Source: a virus. Taken from it: DNA of 20,265 nucleotides. The translations under genes were made by a program, and so were the position numbers. The DNA lies in IMG/VR virus record IMGVR_UViG_3300020438_000365, positions 1 through 20,265 of that record; one strand, 5' to 3'. This document shows, one piece after another, positions 13,436-20,265 of the stretch (position 1 is the first letter of the stretch; every line of letters begins with the position of its first letter). The notes beneath the pieces were generated by a model. It was given only the letters and a program-made list of their open reading frames with translations, did no database searches and was not told the origin of the DNA.

Positions 13436-15155
13436 GGCAGAAACAGCAACAACTGGTAATCTATTACCTAACGCAGGCGATGGACAATCTAGTTATCAGA
13501 ATACACAAGACTCTCACACACCTGATAAGGTAGGTAGTGGTTCAGGTTTTACCATTGATAGTGGTATACAAGCATTTCAAAACGAACTAGAAGCAAAAGG
13601 AACTGGTAATATTACTGCCAATGGTTCACTAGTTGGTATAACTACAGAAAAACAAAACGGTGGTCAGTTTAATATAACTGCTGATAGTTTAGATGGTGGT
13701 CTATCACTTAATTCACTTACAGAAGTGCAGAATTGCGAATGGATAGGTTCTAGTAGTCGTTGTGGTTCAGCAACTAACGGACAAGATAGTTTTTCAACAA
13801 CATTAAAAATACTAGACGCCAACAACAATGTACTTGCGACTACTTCTATAACTAGAAACAATGACGCCGGTTACGGTTCTAACTCATATACATATAGCGA
13901 TACAATTACTCACAACGGAACAGGTGCAAGAAATTGGGATTGGAAATGGCAAGGTATAGATGGTAACAACTCTAGTGCAACTGCTTCAGTAGGACCTAAC
14001 TTATTAGGTGCAAGTCTAACTGCTACTCTAACAGATATAAATTTTCAACAATTAACAGAAGAACAAACAACTAATATATCATCAGCAAATACGCAGATAG
14101 AAGAATCACAAACAGCATTGACAGAAGTATTTAAAGAGGTACAACTATTTACACCTGAAGTTAATGTACAAATTGCACCTCCTAGAATACAAAGAGAAGA
14201 AATTAAAATAGAAGAATTTAAAGCACCTGCTATAGAAATGAAGCAACTAGAAACTATGGTAATTGAACAATTTAAACAGATAATCGTAAAGGAAAATTTA
14301 GTACAAGAATTTAATACTGCTCTCGTTGAAGAGAATATAACAGAAGAACAATTTTTTGAAGAAGTAGGTAATATGATGAAGGAGGAACTTAATGTTGCTC
14401 CAGAACCTAAAGTAAAAGAACCTAAAATGGAGGAAAATAATGTTGTAGCAAAGAAATCTAATTTAGAAGAAGAGACTATCAAAGAGGAACCTAAACAATC
14501 AGGTGAACCTAAAATAGAAAACGAACCTAAACAAGAGGAATCAAATGCAAGTAATTCAAATTCAACTGAACCAAAACCTAATAACACCGAGACTACTAAA
14601 GAAGATGAGACAAGTAGTGAGAGTGAACCTGAGGCAAGTGAGAACACAGAAGAGAAGTCAACTGAATCTTCTATGGACGAAGATAAGAAAGCAGAAGGAG
14701 AGGAGACGGAGAAGACAAATGAAGAAAAATTGGATGCAGATGAGACTGGCACAACAAAGGAAACAGATGTTGATAGCGGAGATGAGAAGAATATCGCAAG
14801 CAGCATAAGTGCCAAAGTAGAAAAGATTATTAAGAAATTAGAGAATACATTAATGACGGTAGACCAGAAAGTAAAAGCAGTACAATTTATAACACTAAAG
14901 GCAATGAGTGATAACGCTCCTGATATGTCTTCATATAAAAATCAGTCCTTTTACTCTTCTACTCAACTTCCTGATGGTAATGTAGATTTCTTTAATCAAC
15001 TAAATATAGAACAAACACAAATATATAAAGGTGTAACCTTAGCAAAATATACTGATAACGACCCGCTGACTAGTCAACGAATTGAGTTAGACAGAATTAA
15101 GACTGAGGAAAACAGACTAAAAATTGAACTAGAACAATTAAGGAAACAACTATGA
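13368..15155 (+). CDS. Large exported protein with beta domain and acidic repetitive linker
   Basis: A 595-residue protein with AGGAG 11 bases upstream. Residues 1-24 form a signal peptide (hydrophobic core INLLTTLILIIS, I-K-A cleavage before E25). Residues 25-225 are beta-rich with many Gly, Asn, Ser and Thr and a two-Cys loop (C123 and C132). Helical segments at about 225-340 lead to a long disordered acidic stretch (about 343-480) with repeated Glu-Pro-Lys and Glu/Thr/Ser/Asp. The C-terminal 110 residues are helical and end in a coiled coil (QRIELDRIKTEENRLKIELE). The layout resembles a periplasmic spacer protein with globular head and coiled-coil foot. No enzyme motif is seen. Overlap with the next gene is ATGA. 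Confidence 0.8.
   Translation: MRGLNVINLLTTLILIISVNEIKAETATTGNLLPNAGDGQSSYQNTQDSHTPDKVGSGSGFTIDSGIQAFQNELEAKGTGNITANGSLVGITTEKQNGGQFNITADSLDGGLSLNSLTEVQNCEWIGSSSRCGSATNGQDSFSTTLKILDANNNVLATTSITRNNDAGYGSNSYTYSDTITHNGTGARNWDWKWQGIDGNNSSATASVGPNLLGASLTATLTDINFQQLTEEQTTNISSANTQIEESQTALTEVFKEVQLFTPEVNVQIAPPRIQREEIKIEEFKAPAIEMKQLETMVIEQFKQIIVKENLVQEFNTALVEENITEEQFFEEVGNMMKEELNVAPEPKVKEPKMEENNVVAKKSNLEEETIKEEPKQSGEPKIENEPKQEESNASNSNSTEPKPNNTETTKEDETSSESEPEASENTEEKSTESSMDEDKKAEGEETEKTNEEKLDADETGTTKETDVDSGDEKNIASSISAKVEKIIKKLENTLMTVDQKVKAVQFITLKAMSDNAPDMSSYKNQSFYSSTQLPDGNVDFFNQLNIEQTQIYKGVTLAKYTDNDPLTSQRIELDRIKTEENRLKIELEQLRKQL
14402..14580 (+). repeat. Imperfect GAACCTAAA (Glu-Pro-Lys) repeat
   Basis: Six Glu-Pro-Lys units, most encoded as GAACCTAAA, occur in about 180 bases at irregular spacing inside the exported protein gene. 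They form a charged, probably extended spacer. Such repeats can expand or contract by slippage, so length may vary between related phages. Confidence 0.6.
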
Positions 15156-15484
15156 TAAAACAATTAAAAGATAACTTGGCAAGTGTGGCAGCTTTAATCG
15201 CAGCCGTAGTTGCTATTGGTGGTGGATTCGTTAAATACGGAGAATTGACTACTAAAATGAACGCATTAGAAGAAAGAAAAGGTGTTAATATTGCACCTCT
15301 ACAAGAATCAATTAAAGCATTAGAAATTAAGATTACAGAATTAGAAGGTAATATACCTGCTGATATTTCTGGTAGTGTACAAAAGAACAAAACACAAACA
15401 AAAGTAAACGAGAAAGAAATTGAAGTCTTAAAACTACAAATCCAAGAACTTAAATTAAAAGCAAAAAATCCGCTAGCGGGTTAA
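15152..15484 (+). CDS. N-terminally anchored coiled-coil membrane protein
   Basis: A 110-residue protein starting in the stop of the upstream gene (ATGA overlap), with AAGGAA as ribosome site. Residues about 10-29 form a transmembrane helix (ASVAALIAAVVAIGGGFVKY); the rest is coiled coil in two parts (LTTKMNALEERKG and ESIKALEIKITELEGN; then QTKVNEKEIEVLKLQIQELK) joined by a Gly/Pro-containing hinge NIPADISGS. The anchor-plus-coiled-coil plan resembles a second spanin-like or membrane-scaffold protein. No family is recognised. Together with the next gene, which has the reverse layout, it closes the envelope-protein operon. A 10-base palindrome CCGCTAGCGG sits over its last codons (15470-15479). 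Confidence 0.7.
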   Translation: MIKQLKDNLASVAALIAAVVAIGGGFVKYGELTTKMNALEERKGVNIAPLQESIKALEIKITELEGNIPADISGSVQKNKTQTKVNEKEIEVLKLQIQELKLKAKNPLAG

Positions 15485-15508
15485 TTGACTTTGGGAGAAT
15501 AAGTCGCT

Positions 15509-15985
15509 ATGTCTACAACAGGAAACGGTGAAACAAGGGCAACCATAACTTCACTATCTAAAGAAGTGTACGATAACCGTACGAGTATAGAGGTGTTGAA
15601 ATCGGAACTTCAACAGAGCAATATGGTACATAAAAGACTAGACACAGCGATTGACAAGTTAACTAATATCAGTAGTGGTATTAAATCAATGTTAGCTGTA
15701 CACGAAGAAAAGTTAAACCAAGCAGAAAAATTAGATGAGATTATCTTCTCAAAGTTAAAGGACAGACAAGAAGATACTGAAGCGAGATATAGACAACTAA
15801 AAGATAATATAGATATGACTGAAAAGCGTATTATGAACGAAATACGAAGTATTAAGAACTCTCTAGGAGAAAAGGTAAATATGCTAGAGAAGTGGAAGTA
15901 CTTAATAATCGGTGGTTCTATAGTAATAGGTTTCATTTTAGCAAGAAATTTCCCATTAGTTGTAGAATTAATGAAAGTATCATAG
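15509..15985 (+). CDS. Coiled-coil protein with C-terminal membrane anchor
   Basis: A 158-residue protein with TTGGGAGA upstream. Nearly all of residues 10-125 are heptad-patterned helix (EVYDNRTSIEVLKSELQQSN through DNIDMTEKRIMNEIRSIKNS). A linker LEKWKY then leads into a transmembrane helix, residues about 131-148 (LIIGGSIVIGFILARNF). From memory, similar coiled-coil/tail-anchor proteins occur in many T4-like marine phages and resemble hemolysin-XhlA-type proteins in layout, though I do not claim that homology. Topology would place the coiled coil in the cytoplasm, opposite to the preceding gene. The last gene of the late operon, it ends just before the primase promoter. Confidence 0.75.
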   Translation: MSTTGNGETRATITSLSKEVYDNRTSIEVLKSELQQSNMVHKRLDTAIDKLTNISSGIKSMLAVHEEKLNQAEKLDEIIFSKLKDRQEDTEARYRQLKDNIDMTEKRIMNEIRSIKNSLGEKVNMLEKWKYLIIGGSIVIGFILARNFPLVVELMKVS

Positions 15986-15989
15986 GTGC

Positions 15990-16018
15990 TTGACAAATAG
16001 CATAAGATATAGTATGAT
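15990..16018 (+). promoter_or_regulatory. Near-consensus sigma70 promoter for primase-nrdAB
   Basis: TTGACA (15990-15995), a 17-base spacer, TATGAT (16013-16018). This is 11 of 12 matches to the sigma70 consensus at ideal spacing, 28 bases before the primase ATG. It shares GTGCTTGACAAA (15986-15997) exactly with the promoter at 5912-5923. It predicts early expression by host RNA polymerase. Confidence 0.8.
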
Positions 16019-16046
16019 GTGTACTATATTAATTAAAGAGTGCTAA

Positions 16047-17057
16047 ATGTCAAGTTATACAGATTTAAAATTCATCAACGAAATCTCGGCCCGACTAGGT
16101 CATTTTAAGAAAAAAGGTGACTATCTATTTAACTTTAGATGTCCCCATTGTGGTGATAGTCAAAAGTCCAAACTAAAGTCCAGAGGTTATTTCTACCGTA
16201 AGAAAAACGATATGTTTTTCAAATGCCACAATTGTGGTATGGGTCAGAACCTCGCTAACTTTCTAAAACACATAGACCCAAAAGTCTATGAAAAATATCT
16301 ATTAGAAAGATATAAGTCGGACGCACCAGCGACACCAAAACCAGAGTTTAAGTTTGATTTTAAACCGAAGTTAAAGATAGAGAATGACTACATATCTGAA
16401 CTTACGGCAATATCAAATTTAGAAGACAAACATCCAGTACGAGAGTATGTGGAGAAGAGAATGATACCTGAAAAGTATTTTGACAAACTTTTCTTATGTC
16501 ATAAGTTTTACGAGTGGGCACACAAAATCGCACCTCGTAAATACAACACTAGTAAGTATGACCATCCAAGACTAGTGATACCGTTCTATGATACAGACGG
16601 TAAAATATTCGCCTATCAAGGTCGTGCCTTTGGTAAAGAGACACCAAAGTATGTAACCATTAAGTTAGACGAAGACAAAGATAAGATATTCGGATTAGAA
16701 AGAGTAAACTTTGCACAACACATTTATGTTGTAGAAGGTCCTATTGATAGTTTGTTTATTGAAAATAGTATTGCAGCCGGCGGCGCTGATTTGACGCTAG
16801 ATAGTAAATATAATCCTGAAAAGGTGACATATATATTTGATAACGAACCGAGAAACAAAGAAATAATTAAACGAATGGAAAAGATAATTGATTTAGGTTA
16901 CAACATTTTTATTTGGCCAGAAGATATACAACTCAAAGATGTTAATGACTTAATTATGACAGGTGTATCTAAAGTACAACTACAAGAGATTATAAGTATC
17001 AACACATATTCAAAATTATCAGCGAAACAAGTTTTAACAAATTATAGAAAAGCATAG
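16047..17057 (+). CDS. DNA primase, T4 gp61-like
   Basis: A 336-residue protein, close to the 342 residues of T4 gp61. It lays RNA primers for lagging-strand synthesis together with the replicative helicase (gp41 in T4). The N terminus has a zinc finger C32-P-H-C35 ... C60-H-N-C63. The TOPRIM core shows YVVEGPIDSLF with catalytic E230, AAGGADL, and the acidic site FDNEPRN (D265 and E267, a D-x-E variant of D-x-D). A final acidic site DVNDLI follows. The helicase gene is not in this window. It starts the early operon and nrdA begins 12 bases after its stop. Function assignment is firm; helicase partner and template preference are inferred from T4. Confidence 0.93.
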   Translation: MSSYTDLKFINEISARLGHFKKKGDYLFNFRCPHCGDSQKSKLKSRGYFYRKKNDMFFKCHNCGMGQNLANFLKHIDPKVYEKYLLERYKSDAPATPKPEFKFDFKPKLKIENDYISELTAISNLEDKHPVREYVEKRMIPEKYFDKLFLCHKFYEWAHKIAPRKYNTSKYDHPRLVIPFYDTDGKIFAYQGRAFGKETPKYVTIKLDEDKDKIFGLERVNFAQHIYVVEGPIDSLFIENSIAAGGADLTLDSKYNPEKVTYIFDNEPRNKEIIKRMEKIIDLGYNIFIWPEDIQLKDVNDLIMTGVSKVQLQEIISINTYSKLSAKQVLTNYRKA

Positions 17058-17069
17058 TAGGAGAAATAG

Positions 17070-19436
17070 ATGACTGAAAAACAAATTAATGTTATAAAAA
17101 GAAATGGGCGTGGACAAGAGCCTTTGAATATTGACAAGATACACGATATGGTAGAATATGCTTGTGAAGATATAAAAGGTGTTTCATCAAGTCAAGTTGA
17201 AATGAATAGTGGTTTACAATTTTATGATAATATTCCTACAGACCAAATACAACAGATTTTAATTAGGTCTGCTTCAGACTTAATCTCATTAGAATATCCA
17301 AACTATCAATATGTTGCAAGTAGACTTCTTCTTTATAGTTTAAGAAAAAGTATCAATGGTAAACTATGGGACCATCCTCATTTGTTTGCTCACACAAAGA
17401 AGTGTGTAAAGTTAGGTGTCTATGACGAAGACATTTTAGTACAATATGATGAAGGTGACTTTGATAGAATGAATACTATGATTGACCACGATAGAGATTA
17501 TAATTTTACATATGCTGGATTAAGACAAGTTATGGATAAGTATCTTGTACAAGACAGAAGTAGTGGTACAATCTTTGAGACACCACAATTTATGTATATG
17601 ATGATTGCGGCTACAATCTTTGCGAAGTATCCAAAAAACAAAAGATTATCATATATTAAAAAGTATTACAATGCTATCTCACAATTTAAGATAAACATTC
17701 CTACGCCTGTTATGGCGGGTGTTAGAACCCCTATGAAACAATATGCTAGTTGTGTACTTGTAGATGTTGCAGATAGTCTTCCTAGTATCTTTAGCAGTGA
17801 TACAGCGATTGGTTATTACACAGCACAAAGAGCAGGTATAGGTATCAATGCAGGTCGTATTAGAGGTATCAATAGTAGAATTAGAGGTGGTGAAGTTGCA
17901 CATACAGGTGTTGTTCCTTTCTTAAAGAAGTTTGAAGCAACCGTAAAATCTTGTACACAAAACGGTGTAAGAGGTGGTTGTGCTACGGTACACTTTCCTA
18001 TCTGGCATAAAGAAATAGAAGACATTATTGTTCTAAAGAATAACAAAGGTAGTGAAGATAATAGAGTTAGAAAATTAGATTACTCAATTCAATTATCAAA
18101 ACTATTTTACGAGAGATTTATTAATGATGAAGAAATGACATTATTTTCTCCACACGAAACACCAGGTCTTTATGACGCTTTCGGTACACCAGAGTTTGAT
18201 GAGTTGTACAAGAAGTATGAGAAAGATACAAAGATTTTTAGAAAGAAAGTAAGTACACAAAAATTGTTTATGGACTTATTAAAAGAAAGAGCAGAAACAG
18301 GTCGTATGTACATTATGAATATTGACCACGCTAACTCTCACTCTTCTTTTAAAGACAAAGTTAATATGTCTAATCTATGCCAAGAAATTACATTACCTAC
18401 AGACCCTATTGAACATATAGATGGTGATGGTGAAATCGCATTATGTATTTTAAGTGCAATCAATGTAGGACTATTAAAGAATTTAGATGAGTTAGAAAGT
18501 TTATGCGACTTATCAGTAAGAGCATTAGAAGAGATTATAGACCATCAGAAGTATCCAGTAAGAGCTGCTGAAATCTCTACAAAGGCACGAAGAAGTTTAG
18601 GTATTGGTTATATCGGACTTGCACATTATCTAGCGAAGAAAGGTTTTAATTATGACCAAAAGCTGGCGTGGAAAGAAGTTGATAAACTAACAGAAAGTTT
18701 CCAATACTACCTGTTGAAAGCAAGTAATGAAATTGCAAAAGAAAAAACAAAGTGTGATTACTTTGACAGGACAAAATATTCAGATGGTATCTTACCTATT
18801 GATACTTACAAAAAAGAAGTTGATGAGATTGTAAATCGTAAACTCAGCTTTGATTGGGAAGCATTAAGAAAAGATATTATGCAATATGGGCTAAGACACA
18901 GCACTCTCTCCGCTCAAATGCCTTCTGAATCATCTAGCGTGGTTTCCAATGCTACAAACGGCATTGAACCACCTAGAGATTATCTATCAGTTAAGAAGAG
19001 TAAGAAAGGTACATTGAAACAAGTTGTACCTGACTATGCAAGACTAAAGAATAACTATACTTTATTATGGGATATGAAGAGTAATGAAGGTTATATAAAT
19101 ATCGTTGCAGTAATGCAGAAGTATTTTGACCAAGGTATATCAGGTAACTGGTCATACAATCCAGAACTTTTTGAAGAAAACCAAGTTCCTGTATCTACAA
19201 TGGCACAAGACTTGTTAAATACATATAAGTATGGTTGGAAAACATCTTACTATCAAAACACTTATGACGGTAAGAAAGAAGATGAACCTATGCACCCTAT
19301 GACTTATGATGAACAAATCGTAGGTAGTGTTAATCTTCAACCAGAGCAAAACAAGAATGTCTTACAAGACACACAAACAGAAGTTTCGGTTCCTGTCGTA
19401 GAAGATGACGGTGAATGTGAAGCTTGTAATATTTAA
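17070..19436 (+). CDS. nrdA: Ribonucleotide reductase class Ia, alpha subunit
   Basis: A 788-residue protein (E. coli NrdA 761, T4 754), with TAGGAGA upstream. It reduces ribonucleoside diphosphates to deoxyribonucleotides for phage DNA synthesis. An ATP-cone (VIKRNGRGQEPLNIDKI, residues about 8-90) is present, so allosteric control by ATP/dATP is expected. Catalytic residues are intact: C228 in YASCVL (E. coli C225), N435-L-C437-x-E439 (E. coli N437, C439, E441), C459 in ALCILSAINVG (E. coli C462), the radical-path tyrosine pair in SYYQNTYD, and the C-terminal CEAC (C783/C786) that relays electrons from thioredoxin or glutaredoxin. nrdB follows after 19 bases. Confidence 0.97.
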   Translation: MTEKQINVIKRNGRGQEPLNIDKIHDMVEYACEDIKGVSSSQVEMNSGLQFYDNIPTDQIQQILIRSASDLISLEYPNYQYVASRLLLYSLRKSINGKLWDHPHLFAHTKKCVKLGVYDEDILVQYDEGDFDRMNTMIDHDRDYNFTYAGLRQVMDKYLVQDRSSGTIFETPQFMYMMIAATIFAKYPKNKRLSYIKKYYNAISQFKINIPTPVMAGVRTPMKQYASCVLVDVADSLPSIFSSDTAIGYYTAQRAGIGINAGRIRGINSRIRGGEVAHTGVVPFLKKFEATVKSCTQNGVRGGCATVHFPIWHKEIEDIIVLKNNKGSEDNRVRKLDYSIQLSKLFYERFINDEEMTLFSPHETPGLYDAFGTPEFDELYKKYEKDTKIFRKKVSTQKLFMDLLKERAETGRMYIMNIDHANSHSSFKDKVNMSNLCQEITLPTDPIEHIDGDGEIALCILSAINVGLLKNLDELESLCDLSVRALEEIIDHQKYPVRAAEISTKARRSLGIGYIGLAHYLAKKGFNYDQKLAWKEVDKLTESFQYYLLKASNEIAKEKTKCDYFDRTKYSDGILPIDTYKKEVDEIVNRKLSFDWEALRKDIMQYGLRHSTLSAQMPSESSSVVSNATNGIEPPRDYLSVKKSKKGTLKQVVPDYARLKNNYTLLWDMKSNEGYINIVAVMQKYFDQGISGNWSYNPELFEENQVPVSTMAQDLLNTYKYGWKTSYYQNTYDGKKEDEPMHPMTYDEQIVGSVNLQPEQNKNVLQDTQTEVSVPVVEDDGECEACNI

Positions 19437-19455
19437 AGAATAAGAGGAAATAAAA

Positions 19456-20265
19456 TTGAGCAATACGGTATTCAATAAAGGAAAATCAATAGACTACACT
19501 AAACAACCTATGTTTTTTGGTGAGGAACTACAGGTTCAAAGATACGATAATATGAAATATCCTATCTTTGATAAACTTACACAACAACAATTAGGTTTTT
19601 TCTGGAGACCTGAAGAAGTATCTTTGCAGAAAGACAGGTCTGATTGGTCAGCATTAAGACCAGAACAGAAGTTTATCTTTACATCTAATCTAAAATATCA
19701 AACTATGTTAGATAGTGTACAAGGTAGAGGTCCGTGTCTTGCGTTTTTACCTTTCGTATCATTACCAGAACTAGAAGGCTGTATTGTAACCTGGGACTTT
19801 ATGGAAACAATTCATAGTAGAAGTTATACATACATTATTAAGAACTTGTATTCAGACCCAGCAGAAATATTTGATACTATTATAACAGATGAAAAGATTG
19901 AACGAAGAAGTAAATCAGTAACCAATGCCTATGATGACTTTATCACTACAGGTATGAAACATCAATTAGGTAATAAAGTTGATGAGTATGATTTAAAAGA
20001 AAAACTATGGAGAACACTTGTAACCGTAAACATATTAGAAGGTTTAAGATTTTATGTTTCTTTTGCTTGTAGTTTTGCATTTGGTGAACTAAAACTTATG
20101 GAAGGTAGTGCAAAGATTATCTCTTTTATTGCTAGAGACGAATCACAACACCTTGCCGTATCACAAAGAATTATTAATAACTATCGTGGTCCTGAAAACG
20201 ATAAGGTTATGAATAAGGTTATAAAAAATAATGAAAAGTATGTTGAACAGATGTACAAAGACGCA
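19456..20265 (+). CDS. nrdB: Ribonucleotide reductase class Ia, beta subunit (3' partial, TTG start)
   Basis: An open frame of 270 codons running off the right edge (E. coli NrdB has 376 residues). The start is TTG at 19456 with AAGAGGAAA upstream: the product then begins (M)SNTVFNKGKS, matching the MSTVFN start of known NrdB proteins, while the first in-frame ATG (19510) would delete conserved sequence. The diiron-tyrosyl radical site is complete in the visible part: D86, E117, H120, Y124, E195, E229 and H232, corresponding to E. coli D84, E115, H118, Y122, E204, E238 and H241. The subunit generates the radical used by NrdA. The radical-transfer C terminus lies outside the window. Confidence 0.95.
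   Translation, partial: MSNTVFNKGKSIDYTKQPMFFGEELQVQRYDNMKYPIFDKLTQQQLGFFWRPEEVSLQKDRSDWSALRPEQKFIFTSNLKYQTMLDSVQGRGPCLAFLPFVSLPELEGCIVTWDFMETIHSRSYTYIIKNLYSDPAEIFDTIITDEKIERRSKSVTNAYDDFITTGMKHQLGNKVDEYDLKEKLWRTLVTVNILEGLRFYVSFACSFAFGELKLMEGSAKIISFIARDESQHLAVSQRIINNYRGPENDKVMNKVIKNNEKYVEQMYKDA

Noticed and set aside
14545-14808. 87-codon frame on the plus strand inside the exported protein gene
   Set aside because: Gives Arg/Gln-rich low-complexity sequence, the frame-shifted shadow of the acidic linker; no ribosome site.
14045-14815. 256-codon open frame on the minus strand
   Set aside because: It lies opposite the acidic, Glu/Lys-rich part of the exported protein. Translation gives Ser/Leu/Val-rich low complexity with no start signal; it is an artefact of biased codons.
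15470-15479. CCGCTAGCGG palindrome over the end of the gene at 15152
   Set aside because: Considered as a terminator. No T-run follows on the plus strand, and the perfect palindrome leaves too small a loop; it also encodes the last residues of the protein.
19094-19101. Exact TATAAATA box inside nrdA
   Set aside because: It lies inside a coding region 355 bases before nrdB and reads as ordinary codons in an AT-rich gene; likely chance.

Overview
The window is a fully one-directional (+ strand), tightly packed, AT-rich stretch of a tailed-phage genome. The best fit is a marine T4-like myovirus. The evidence is a T4 gp61-type primase followed by class Ia ribonucleotide reductase genes nrdA and nrdB, T4-style late promoter boxes (TATAAATA), and many small proteins of types I recall mainly from marine T4-like phages of cyanobacteria and SAR11. 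Base composition and two promoters with an alphaproteobacterial-looking CTTGAC -35 box make a SAR11-like (Pelagibacter) host plausible, but this is inference. No tRNA, CRISPR array, insertion sequence or integrase is visible.

Layout. (1) Positions 1-5890: five genes with lysine-rich or capsid-associated character. The first is a very long fused protein, open at the left edge, carrying a PAP2-type phosphatase motif set, a DxD nucleotidyltransferase core and a TxGH nucleotidylyltransferase. A DUF5872-like protein, a small cupin, a 654-residue multidomain protein and an EF-hand/dockerin-loop protein follow. (2) 5891-6572: a HAD-family nucleotidase behind its own sigma70-like promoter. (3) 6573-8215: two likely virion proteins, each behind a TATAAATA late promoter and separated by a rho-independent terminator, then two small ORFs. 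(4) 8216-11055: an overlapping run of small conserved phage genes, including one with a T4-like capsid-targeting N terminus, a DUF7207-like and a DUF1353 protein, and a 35-residue membrane peptide. (5) 11060-15985: a block of envelope-directed proteins. It holds a membrane-anchored coiled coil overlapping a lipoprotein (candidate spanin pair), a tail-anchored protein, two proteins with signal peptides, a 37-residue membrane ORF nested with one of them, and two coiled-coil membrane proteins. A terminator and a late promoter divide this block near 12435-12501. (6) 15986-20265: a near-consensus sigma70 promoter drives primase, nrdA and nrdB (cut by the right edge).

Regulatory logic. The enzyme genes (HAD nucleotidase; primase-nrdAB) have promoters sharing an exact 12-base block, GTGCTTGACAAA, which suggests host-polymerase (early) expression. 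Virion and envelope genes sit behind T4-type late boxes. Nucleotide salvage and reduction feed replication early; capsid and envelope or lysis functions come late. The least explained parts are the fused PAP2/nucleotidyltransferase polypeptide at the left edge and the exported/membrane protein block at 11060-15985.
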